From the NCBI GenBank assembly GCA_963711725.1, contig CAVQFO010000022.1:124001-188000 (forward strand): DNA of 64,000 nucleotides, given 5' to 3'. Shown here piece after piece: positions 17,391 through 24,932 of the stretch (position 1 is its first letter; each line of letters starts with the position of its first letter). Below the pieces are notes generated by a model that saw only the letters and a list, made by a program, of their open reading frames with translations, had not been told where the DNA came from and made no database searches. The position numbers and the translations under genes were made by a program. Origin of the DNA: CAVQFO01 sp963711725. GTDB taxonomy: Bacteria; Pseudomonadota; Gammaproteobacteria; Nitrococcales; Aquisalimonadaceae.

Positions 17391-17750
17391 TCAGAAATTG
17401 ACGCTGTCGAAGCGGGGTTCGCCGCCGCCGACCTGGACCACGACCTGGTTGGGCAGGCAGATGGCGCTCTCTCCGCTCTGGCTTAGCCACCCCTGGCGCA
17501 CGCACAGCTTGCGCCGCCCGGGAGAGTCCACCACCCGCACCTTGCGGTCCTGTACCTCGATGGTGCTGGTGCCCAGGGGGCCGCGCACCCGGATCCGCTG
17601 GTCTTCCGAGAGAGGCAGCTTCATTCGCTGGCTGCCGGAAACCCAGACTTCGGCCCACTGTCCGGCGTGGCTCGGGCTCCACAGCAGCACATACAACCCC
17701 GCTACCAGGGTGAGCGCGCAGGCCAGGACGATGCGGTCGGCCACGGTCAT
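17391..17750 (-). CDS. NusG domain II-containing protein
   Basis: A 119-residue protein with an N-terminal membrane anchor (DRIVLACALTLVAGLYVLLW) and a periplasmic NusG domain II-like beta fold (VEVQDRKVRVVDSPGRRKLCVRQGWLSQSGESAICLPNQVVVQV). Two cysteines in this domain could form a disulfide. The family is found next to apbE and Gx-type genes in many bacteria; it is not related in function to transcription factor NusG. The start overlaps apbE by four bases. Function unknown. Confidence 0.82.
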   Translation of the reverse strand: MTVADRIVLACALTLVAGLYVLLWSPSHAGQWAEVWVSGSQRMKLPLSEDQRIRVRGPLGTSTIEVQDRKVRVVDSPGRRKLCVRQGWLSQSGESAICLPNQVVVQVGGGEPRFDSVNF

Positions 17751-18799
17751 AGGGGCTTGCTCAAAACGACAATCGGTTTGGGGCTTTGTTCAAAATGGAC
17801 CCGCTTGGCCATGGCCGGGTTCATGAGTACCCGGCCCTGATGGTCGATCATCATGACGTACCGGATTCCCATGGATTTGGCAACTTTCCACCAGCCCTGG
17901 GGGCCGGCCACGAACAGGGCCGTGGCGGCGGCGTCGGCCTTGGCGGGATCACCGGTGATGACGGTGACGGAGGTGGCGCCGCGGGCCGGCGCGCCGCTAC
18001 GCGGGTCCAGAATATGGTGATAGCGCCTGCCCTGGTATTCGAAATAGCGTTCATAGTCGCCGGAGGTGAATACGCTCTCGCCGTTGGCAGGTTCCACGGA
18101 TGCCAGTATGCCGCTGCCCCGGGGATCGCGGATGCCCACACGCCAAGGGCGGTCGCCGTGGCGGCCGATGGCCTGCAGGTCGCCGCCGGCGTTGACGATG
18201 GCGTTGGCGATGCCATGGCTCTGAAGCAGCTGCACGGCCTGGCCCACGGCGTAGCCCTTGGCGAATCCGCCCAGGTCCAGCCAGGCGTTCGGGTTGGTGC
18301 TGCTGATTCGCCCACCGTCGACGGTGATATCGTCCATGGTCGGGGCGTGGGCCAGCCATTTCCGAATCTCGGCCTCCGGTGGCGGCGGGCGGTGCTGGTC
18401 GTGATCGTCCGACTCGAAGCCCCAGATTCGCAGCAGGTTGCCGATGGCCGGATCGAACAAGCCGCCGCTGGCGTCGGACAGGCGTCGGCCCACCCGAATC
18501 AGTTGGGCGAGATCCGGCGCGATCGGCGCGGATTCTCCTTTTGCCAGTGTTTGGTTGATCGTTACCAGCGGGCCGTGGTGCCACGCGTGCCAGCGCTGGT
18601 TTTCGCGGTCGAATTGCCCCTGTATGGCTTTTGCGAGGCTTTTGCCGGTGGCTGTGTCCACGCCGTAGAGGCTGATATCGACGATGGTGCCGAAGGCCAG
18701 GAAGCGGTCGCTGTAGACCGATGGCTTCTTGCCGCAGGCGGCCAGCCCCAGGGCCAGCACCGGAGCCAGCAGGAATACGGCGATGCGGTGTTTCTTCAT
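17747..18799 (-). CDS. apbE: FAD:protein FMN transferase ApbE
   Basis: A 350-residue periplasmic lipoprotein that covalently attaches FMN to threonine residues of target proteins such as RnfG/NqrC. A lipobox-type signal is visible (VLALGLAACGKKPS, Cys near residue 22). Core motifs include AFGTIVDISLYG, PNAWLDLGGFAKGYAVGQAV, IVNAGGDLQAIG and the C-terminal HHILDPRSGAPARGATSVTVI with a metal-binding VITGDPAKADAAATALFV. No flavinylation target lies in this window. It overlaps gshB and the NusG II gene by four bases each. Confidence 0.95.
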   Translation of the reverse strand: MKKHRIAVFLLAPVLALGLAACGKKPSVYSDRFLAFGTIVDISLYGVDTATGKSLAKAIQGQFDRENQRWHAWHHGPLVTINQTLAKGESAPIAPDLAQLIRVGRRLSDASGGLFDPAIGNLLRIWGFESDDHDQHRPPPPEAEIRKWLAHAPTMDDITVDGGRISSTNPNAWLDLGGFAKGYAVGQAVQLLQSHGIANAIVNAGGDLQAIGRHGDRPWRVGIRDPRGSGILASVEPANGESVFTSGDYERYFEYQGRRYHHILDPRSGAPARGATSVTVITGDPAKADAAATALFVAGPQGWWKVAKSMGIRYVMMIDHQGRVLMNPAMAKRVHFEQSPKPIVVLSKPL

Positions 18800-19746
18800 T
18801 GAAGTTTGTGTTCGAGGGAATCCAGTAGCAGGCCGGCGATGTCCAGGTCGTAAATCTTGTCCAGTTCGCGCACGCAGGTGGGGCTGGTGACGTTGATTTC
18901 CGTGAGGTAATCACCGATCACGTCCAGGCCCACGAAGTATAGCCCCCGCTCCCGCAGGGAAGGGCCGACCTGTTCACAGATCCAGAGGTCACGCTCGGAC
19001 AGCGGCACGCCCTCGCCGCGGCCGCCAGCGGCCAGGTTGCCGCGGGTCTCTCCGGCCTGGGGGATGCGCGCCAGGGCATAGGGAATGGCGGGTTCGCCGT
19101 CGATCATCAGTATCCGCTTGTCGCCCTTGCTGATTTCCGGCAGGTAACGCTGGGCGAGGATGTAGTCCTGGTGGCCCTGGGTCAGGGTCTCGATGATCAC
19201 ATTGGTGTTCGGGTCCCCGTCGGCGAGAACAAAGATGGAGGCGCCGCCCATGCCTCCCAGGGGTTTCAGTACCGCCTTGCCCTGTTCGGCGATGAATGCC
19301 TTGATGGAGGCGGGGTTGGCATCGACCAGCGTGGGCGCGCAGCATTGCGGGAATTGGGCGGCGTAGAGCTTTTCGTTGCAATCCCGCAGGGACTGCGGGT
19401 GATTGGCGACCACGACGCCGGCCTGTTCCGCCTGCTCCAAAATATAGGTTGCGTAAATGTAGGCGGGGTCCACCGGGGGGTCCTTGCGCATCAGGATCAG
19501 GTCCAGGTCCGCCAGCGGGCCTTCGGTGACAGCGCCGAGGTCGAACCAATCGTCGTTGTCGTCGCGCACCCGCAGTTCGGTCATCCGCCCGTAAGCCACC
19601 CCGTCGCGCAGGTGCAGGTCCTTCATCTGCAGGTAGGAGATACTCCAGTCCCGGGCCTGGGCCGCCAGCAGAAGCGCCAGCGTTGTGTCCTTGTAGGGTT
19701 TGATGGATTCGATGGGATCCATCACGACGCCGACTTTTACGCTCAT
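18796..19746 (-). CDS. gshB: Glutathione synthetase
   Basis: A 316-residue ATP-grasp enzyme joining gamma-glutamylcysteine and glycine. The N-terminus VKVGVVMDPIESIKPYKDTT, the ATP-binding KPLGGMGGASIFVL and the RILMIDGEPAIPYALARIPQAGETRGNLAAGGRGE loop are characteristic. I start at 19746 (MSVKVGVVMD) with a weak AAAGACTCC upstream; the open frame continues 21 codons further without conservation. It is the first gene of the long minus-strand operon and divergent from pilG, the arrangement also seen in Pseudomonas. Confidence 0.96.
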   Translation of the reverse strand: MSVKVGVVMDPIESIKPYKDTTLALLLAAQARDWSISYLQMKDLHLRDGVAYGRMTELRVRDDNDDWFDLGAVTEGPLADLDLILMRKDPPVDPAYIYATYILEQAEQAGVVVANHPQSLRDCNEKLYAAQFPQCCAPTLVDANPASIKAFIAEQGKAVLKPLGGMGGASIFVLADGDPNTNVIIETLTQGHQDYILAQRYLPEISKGDKRILMIDGEPAIPYALARIPQAGETRGNLAAGGRGEGVPLSERDLWICEQVGPSLRERGLYFVGLDVIGDYLTEINVTSPTCVRELDKIYDLDIAGLLLDSLEHKLQ

Positions 19747-20014
19747 GGAGTCTTTCTCGCGATTGTGTGGGTAGGCTGTGAACGGCGACGCATTTTGGGC
19801 ATTCCGCACTATGCAATCGCCGGCGGGACGGTTACATTCGTTGCGTAAGCCGATTCCGGCCGCCGTTCGCGGTGTGCCCGCTAGGCTGGTGGCGCTTTGT
19901 GGATTGTACCTCAGTTATGTGTTAATTAAACTCAGTAACCCTATGGAAAGGAAGCAATCCCGCGCATCTGGGCCGTTGGGATCGGAGAATAAAGACAACG
20001 ATTCGGGGGAGTCG

Positions 20015-20419
20015 GTGGACACAGAAAGCAAGCAAGAAGGGCTGGCCGGCCTCAAGGTGATGGTCATAGACGACAGCAAGACCATCCGTCGAACCGCCGA
20101 GACCTTGCTCAAGAAAGAAGGCTGCGACGTAATCACCGCGACCGACGGTTTCGAGGCGCTCGCGAAGATCGCGGACCTCAAGCCCGGCATCATTTTTATC
20201 GATATCATGATGCCCCGGCTCGACGGTTATCAGACCTGCGCGCTGATCAAGCACAATCAGATGTTCAAGAGCACGCCTGTGATCATGCTCTCGAGCAAGG
20301 ACGGTCTGTTCGATCGGGCGCGCGGCAGGATAGTCGGCTCCGAGCAATATTTGACCAAACCGTTTACGCGGGAAGAGTTGCTTAACGCAATCAAGCGCCA
20401 CGTCAACAAGGCCGCTTGA
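20015..20419 (+). CDS. pilG: Twitching motility response regulator PilG
   Basis: A 134-residue single-domain receiver protein of the Chp pathway. LKVMVIDDSKTIRRTAETLLKKEGCDVITA and FIDIMMPRLDGYQTCALIK hold the acidic pocket and phospho-Asp, and LTKPFTREELL the conserved Lys. I choose GTG at 20015, preceded by GGGGGAG, because the product (VDTESKQEGLAGLKVMVIDD) matches PilG length. An ATG at 19943 in the same frame would add 24 residues without a clear ribosome-binding site. Confidence 0.93.
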   Translation: MDTESKQEGLAGLKVMVIDDSKTIRRTAETLLKKEGCDVITATDGFEALAKIADLKPGIIFIDIMMPRLDGYQTCALIKHNQMFKSTPVIMLSSKDGLFDRARGRIVGSEQYLTKPFTREELLNAIKRHVNKAA

Positions 20420-20530
20420 TTGTCCGATGAGACCGGCCGCCTGTTGCGGCCGTCCGAACAGCCAATTCGATTTCTGACTAGTCGGCCGCCGCAGCGGTGG
20501 TGTGCCGAGGCACGAGAATAGGGGGCCTGA

Positions 20531-20896
20531 ATGACGCGAGTTCTCATAGTTGACGACTCTCCAACGGAAACGCACGTGCTCAAGGGTATGCTCGAGAAGC
20601 ACGGCTATCAGGTGTCGGTCGCAGAGAACGGCGAGGATGGCATCAAACTGGCTCAGTCCGAGACGCCCGACGTCATCCTGATGGATATCGTCATGCCCGG
20701 CGTCAACGGCTTCCAGGCCACGCGCAAGCTCAGCAAGGATCCGGCCACGGCCGCCATCCCGATCATCATCATCAGCACCAAGGATCAGGATACGGATCGG
20801 ATCTGGGGCATGCGTCAGGGTGCCAAGGACTACATTTCAAAACCCGTTACGGAAGACGAGTTGCTCCAGAAGATCAACGCCGCGCTGGGTAACTAG
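20531..20896 (+). CDS. pilH: Twitching motility response regulator PilH
   Basis: A 121-residue CheY-like receiver. RVLIVDDSPTETHVLKGMLEKHGYQV begins the domain, VILMDIVMPGVNGFQATRKLS has the phospho-Asp, IISTKDQDTDRIWGMRQGAKDYISKPV the switch residues and Lys. PilH acts as the second CheY of the pilus chemosensory system, thought to act with PilT-dependent retraction. Located 111 bases after pilG and 32 before pilI in the same direction. Confidence 0.95.
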   Translation: MTRVLIVDDSPTETHVLKGMLEKHGYQVSVAENGEDGIKLAQSETPDVILMDIVMPGVNGFQATRKLSKDPATAAIPIIIISTKDQDTDRIWGMRQGAKDYISKPVTEDELLQKINAALGN

Positions 20897-20928
20897 GGTT
20901 AACAAGCCCTAAATCGCGGAAGATCCAT

Positions 20929-21465
20929 ATGGCACAAGAAAAACCGTTCGAGCTACTCAGGTCCTACGAACAGCGTGGCCGCGATCACGAGGCGGAACTG
21001 CCGGCCACTGAAGAGATCCGCGAAGGGTGGTCGGGGATCGGCTTCCGCCTCGGGAGCAATCGCTTCGTGGCCCCGCTGGACGAAGTGATCGAACTGCTCA
21101 CCTATCCGGATATCTCGCAGGTTCCCCGCACCAAGCCCTGGGTCAAGGGGATGGCCAACGTGCGCGGCAATCTCCTGCCGGTGATGGATCTGAACGGCTA
21201 TCTCGGCCGGCGGCTGGCCAATCTCACCCGGCTCAGTCGCGTGCTCGTGATCGACCAGGAGGGCGTGTTCACCGGGTTGCTGGTGGACGAAGTGCTCGGT
21301 ATGCGGCATTTCCTCATGGACGAGCGCGGCGATCCGCCCGACAACCTGGAAGAAGAAATCAAGCCTTATGTATCCGGTGCGTTTGAGCGCGCCGGCGAGG
21401 TGTGGCTCGAATTCAGTATGAGATCGCTGGCCGCCACGCCTCAGTTTTTGAAGGTGGCCAGCTAG
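20929..21465 (+). CDS. pilI: CheW-like adaptor PilI
   Basis: A 178-residue CheW-domain protein linking the receptor PilJ to the kinase ChpA. WSGIGFRLGSNRFVAPLDEVIELLTYP, VPRTKPWVKGMANVRGNLLPVMDLNGYLG and VFTGLLVDEVLGMRHFLMDE follow the CheW/PilI order. Start ATG at 20929 lies 10 bases after a GGAAGA site. A 225-base gap without a credible gene separates it from pilJ. Confidence 0.93.
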   Translation: MAQEKPFELLRSYEQRGRDHEAELPATEEIREGWSGIGFRLGSNRFVAPLDEVIELLTYPDISQVPRTKPWVKGMANVRGNLLPVMDLNGYLGRRLANLTRLSRVLVIDQEGVFTGLLVDEVLGMRHFLMDERGDPPDNLEEEIKPYVSGAFERAGEVWLEFSMRSLAATPQFLKVAS

Positions 21466-21690
21466 AAGTGCGGCGTTCGGCCGGCGGTGCTGCCGGATGT
21501 CACGGTGGGAAATGCGGAGTCCCCGCACAAATTGGCGCGGCAGGTTCTGGATGCGCCGCGAGTGCGGCGGTCGAGCCGCTTGCTCAATAGTAATGCGGGG
21601 GCAGGGTTCGGTGAGGCACGGTGCCAAGTCGATAAAGAACAATACCTCAGCGCCTGCTGAGAATCGGTGATCTCTGGAGGGGTTCAAACC

Positions 21691-23748
21691 ATGAAGGTGT
21701 CTGATAATCCAAGTCGCGGCCTGGTATCCAATGCCAGTCTGACCGCGCTCGGTGTGCTGATCGGCCTTGCCATCGCCTTGATGGTGGTCAGCTTCGGTTA
21801 CGTGGCCTACAAGGCCTCTCATGACCGGCAGTACATCAGCCACGGTGAAGCGATCCGGGTGTTGTCCCAGAAGATCGCCAAGAACGCATCGGAAGCCGCC
21901 AACGGTAAGACCGATGCGTTCTCCCTTCTGCAGGATTCGCGCAAGGCGCTGGAGCAGAACATCAACGCCCTGGTGAAGGGGGACCCCGATACCGGCCTTC
22001 CGCCCACGTCGAATACCACCGAGAAGGCCACTTTGGCCTTGAACAAGGTGGTTCGGCCGTGGAAAGACATGCGTGACGATGTCGACGTGATCCTCTCCCG
22101 CGAAGACATGGTCATCACGGTCAACGAACTGGCCGAACGCTTCCGCGTCAACGTGCCCCGTATTCAGAACCTGCTCGACAAGGCCGCGACCCGGCTGGTC
22201 AAGGTCAACGCCGACCGCGATCAGGTCTACCAGACCGGTCGCGAGCTCCTCTACGCGGAGCAGATCGGCCGTCATATCGGTGAAATGCTGCGCGGCGGTA
22301 TCGGCAACATCACCGCCGCCGAGCGCCTGGGACGCAGTACCGACCAGTTCGGCGTGGTGCTCACCGGCCTGCTGGAAGGCAGCCGTGATCTCGGCCTGAG
22401 CAAGGTTAGCGATCCGGAGGCCCGCAAGGAGCTCGAGAGCGTCAAGGACCTGTTCGACAATATCAAGAAACAGGTGGATCAGGTGCTGGAGCGTTCGCCG
22501 GAACTGTTCCGCGTGCGTGACGCCGCCGACAGCGCGTTCATTACCTCCGACAAGCTGCAGGCGACCACCGACTATCTCCTGGGCATTTACCGCGATTTGG
22601 AAAACCAGCGTCCCGTCAAGTGGTGGTTCGGTTTCGCCTTTGGTGGCCTGGCACTGGTTCTGCTCATTATCCGCGGCTTCTTCTCCCGCCGGCTGGCCAA
22701 GATTGAGCTGGCGGCCACCGAGGCCGAGAAGCGGCAGACCGACGAGCAGGCCCGTACCAACCAGCAGGCCATCCTCGACCTGCTGGATGAAATCCAGGGC
22801 CTGTCCGAAGGTGATCTCACGGTCCATGCCTCGGTGGGCGAGGAATTCACCGGCGCCATCGGCGACGCCTTCAACGATTCCATCGACGCCCTGCGCAACC
22901 TGGTAACCACCATCAACGAGACCTCGGTGCAGGTCTCCTCGGCGGCCCAGCAGACCCAGGCCACGGCCATGCATCTGGCCGAGGCCTCGGATCATCAGGC
23001 CCATCAGATCACCGCGGCTTCCGCGGCCATCAACGAGATGGCGGTATCCATCGACCAGGTGTCGAAGAACGCCGAAGAATCGGCCAAGGTCGCCCAGCAG
23101 TCGGTGGATCTGGCACTCAAGGGCGCCGAGACGGTACGCCGCACCATCGACGGCATGGACTCCATCCGCGAGCAGATCCAGGAGACCTCCAAGCGGATCA
23201 AGCGCCTGGGTGAGAGCTCTCAGGAGATCGGCAACATCGTGGAACTGATCAACGACATCGCCGATCAGACCAACATCCTGGCCTTGAACGCCTCCATCCA
23301 GGCGGCCATGGCCGGTGAAGCCGGCCGCGGCTTCGCGGTGGTGGCAGACGAAGTGCAGCGCCTCGCTGAGCGTTCCGGTAACGCCACCAAGCAGATCGAG
23401 GCGCTGGTCAAAACCATCCAGACGGATACCAACGAAGCCGTCATCTCCATGGAGCAGAGCACCGCGGGTGTGGTCGGCGGCGCCAAGCTGGCCGAGGACG
23501 CCGGCGAAGCGCTTCGCGAGATCGAGGGCGTGTCCCAGCAGCTCGCGGGCCTGATCCAGAACATCTCCGAGGCGGCTCGTCAGCAGGCGAACGCGGCGGC
23601 GAATATTTCCGATACCATGAACGTCATTCAGGAGATTACGTCGCAGACGTCGGCCGGTACCAACGAGACGGCGACCTCCATCGGGAACCTGGCGGACCTT
23701 GCGAACGACCTGCGCAACTCCGTGGCAGGCTTCAAGCTGCCCGAATAA
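21691..23748 (+). CDS. pilJ: Type IV pilus methyl-accepting chemotaxis protein PilJ
   Basis: A 685-residue membrane receptor. Membrane segments are near residues 14-40 (ALGVLIGLAIALMVVSFGYV) and about residue 310 (WWFGFAFGGLALVLLIIRGFF), enclosing a periplasmic PilJ-type sensor region that monitors pilus subunits or tension. A HAMP-like linker and a long coiled-coil signalling domain follow, with the hairpin tip IADQTNILALNASIQAAMAGEAGRGFAVVADEVQRLAERS. I use the ATG at 21691, six bases after GGAGGGG; the ATC-side upstream start at 21667 would give eight extra residues. pilK follows 12 bases later. Confidence 0.95.
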   Translation: MKVSDNPSRGLVSNASLTALGVLIGLAIALMVVSFGYVAYKASHDRQYISHGEAIRVLSQKIAKNASEAANGKTDAFSLLQDSRKALEQNINALVKGDPDTGLPPTSNTTEKATLALNKVVRPWKDMRDDVDVILSREDMVITVNELAERFRVNVPRIQNLLDKAATRLVKVNADRDQVYQTGRELLYAEQIGRHIGEMLRGGIGNITAAERLGRSTDQFGVVLTGLLEGSRDLGLSKVSDPEARKELESVKDLFDNIKKQVDQVLERSPELFRVRDAADSAFITSDKLQATTDYLLGIYRDLENQRPVKWWFGFAFGGLALVLLIIRGFFSRRLAKIELAATEAEKRQTDEQARTNQQAILDLLDEIQGLSEGDLTVHASVGEEFTGAIGDAFNDSIDALRNLVTTINETSVQVSSAAQQTQATAMHLAEASDHQAHQITAASAAINEMAVSIDQVSKNAEESAKVAQQSVDLALKGAETVRRTIDGMDSIREQIQETSKRIKRLGESSQEIGNIVELINDIADQTNILALNASIQAAMAGEAGRGFAVVADEVQRLAERSGNATKQIEALVKTIQTDTNEAVISMEQSTAGVVGGAKLAEDAGEALREIEGVSQQLAGLIQNISEAARQQANAAANISDTMNVIQEITSQTSAGTNETATSIGNLADLANDLRNSVAGFKLPE

Positions 23749-23760
23749 ACGGGAGCCCCT

Positions 23761-24648
23761 ATGGCCACGGCCGACCAATCTTTGCCGGCCTACTGGACGG
23801 GGCTGGATCAGCTCCCGGACATGGACGACGAGCAGTTCGCGCGATGGGCGCGGCTGCTCCGGGAGCGCACCGGTATGGCCATGCCCCGGGAACGGAAATC
23901 GTTTCTCGTCACCAGCGTAGGCCTGCGAATGCGGGAAGTCGGGTACCGAAACTACGAGGACTACTACAGGCACCTCACCTCCGGGTTGGTGGGCAACCTG
24001 GAATGGACCGCCCTGGTGGACCGGCTGACGGTGCACGAGACCCGGTTCTTCCGGGATCGCCGTGCCCTGGGCGTGGTGGCGGACGAGTGTCTTCCACGTA
24101 TCGCCGACCGGGGCGATCTGCCCGCCGAACAGATTCAGATCTGGAGCGCCGGGTGTGCCACCGGGGAAGAGGCATTCACACTGGCGATGCTGGTGGACGA
24201 TTTTCTCACCCGCAATGGGATCGAAGCCTATTACGGCATCATGGCCACGGACATCAGCCTCTTTTCGCTGGCCACCGCGCGCCAGGCCGTCTATCCGGAA
24301 CGTCGCCTGCGGGATATTCCCGACCCCTTCAAGGAAGCCTATTGCGTGCCTCAGGGTGATTCGCGCTTCCAGATCGCGGATCGACTCCGGCGGCGTGTGT
24401 GTTTTGCGCAGATGAACATCCTGGAAACCGCCAGTGCCCCTCTGGGCCTGATGGACATCATCTATTGCCAGAACCTTCTGATCTACTTCGACCGGGAACG
24501 CCGGGCCGCCATTCTCAAGGGGCTGATTCGGCACCTTCGGCCGGGGGGAACCTTGATTCTTGGAGCCGGTGAAATGGTGGGGTGGACCGATCCCCGGCTT
24601 GAACGCATTGGCGCGTCGGAAAACCTTGCCTTCCGGCGCCGTGAGTAG
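23761..24648 (+). CDS. pilK: Chemotaxis methyltransferase PilK (CheR-like)
   Basis: A 295-residue SAM-dependent glutamate methyltransferase for PilJ. The N-terminal helical domain includes FARWARLLRERTGMAMPRERKSFL. TVHETRFFRDRRAL, IWSAGCATGEEAFTLAMLVDDF and DIIYCQNLLIYFDRERRAAILKGL are CheR signatures, with the SAM site in the second. It ends at 24648, and a hairpin region with a terminator separates it from chpA. Confidence 0.94.
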   Translation: MATADQSLPAYWTGLDQLPDMDDEQFARWARLLRERTGMAMPRERKSFLVTSVGLRMREVGYRNYEDYYRHLTSGLVGNLEWTALVDRLTVHETRFFRDRRALGVVADECLPRIADRGDLPAEQIQIWSAGCATGEEAFTLAMLVDDFLTRNGIEAYYGIMATDISLFSLATARQAVYPERRLRDIPDPFKEAYCVPQGDSRFQIADRLRRRVCFAQMNILETASAPLGLMDIIYCQNLLIYFDRERRAAILKGLIRHLRPGGTLILGAGEMVGWTDPRLERIGASENLAFRRRE

Positions 24649-24677
24649 GGCCTATTGATGCACCGGCGAGACGCCGG

Positions 24678-24776
24678 GTTGGGCCTGACGGGCGCCTGGC
24701 CAAGGCGCGAGGAGAGAAGTTCAGTGATTCAAGATGAACGACGAGTAACACCGCATAGGCGCCTGCCAGGCCCAAC
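24678..24776. repeat. Imperfect 20-bp inverted repeat between pilK and chpA
   Basis: The arm 24678-24697 (GTTGGGCCTGACGGGCGCCT) matches the reverse complement of 24757-24776 at 18 of 20 positions, with about 59 bases between. It lies directly after pilK and just upstream of a terminator-like hairpin. Confidence 0.6.
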
Positions 24777-24780
24777 GCCA

Positions 24781-24798
24781 AGGGCCGGCGCCCTTTTT
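24781..24798 (+). terminator. Intrinsic terminator after pilK
   Basis: The palindrome GGGCCGGCGCCC is followed at once by TTTTT. This is a compact GC-rich hairpin with a U-tract, suited to ending the pilGHIJK transcript before chpA. Confidence 0.6.
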
Positions 24799-24932
24799 GC
24801 GTATTGTGGTGTTGGCGTTCGCTCATGTGGCGGGGTTACACCGCGCTCACGCCGTCTAGCCGTGCACAATAAAAAGGCCGCCGGCGCGCCGCGTCGCCGG
24901 AGCGCTAATAGGCACCAAGGTGCAACATACTT

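Noticed and set aside
20953..24534. A very long open frame on the minus strand opposite pilI-pilK
   Set aside because: It mirrors real plus-strand genes with clear homology. Long antisense frames are expected in GC-rich coding DNA, and its translation shows no family motifs.
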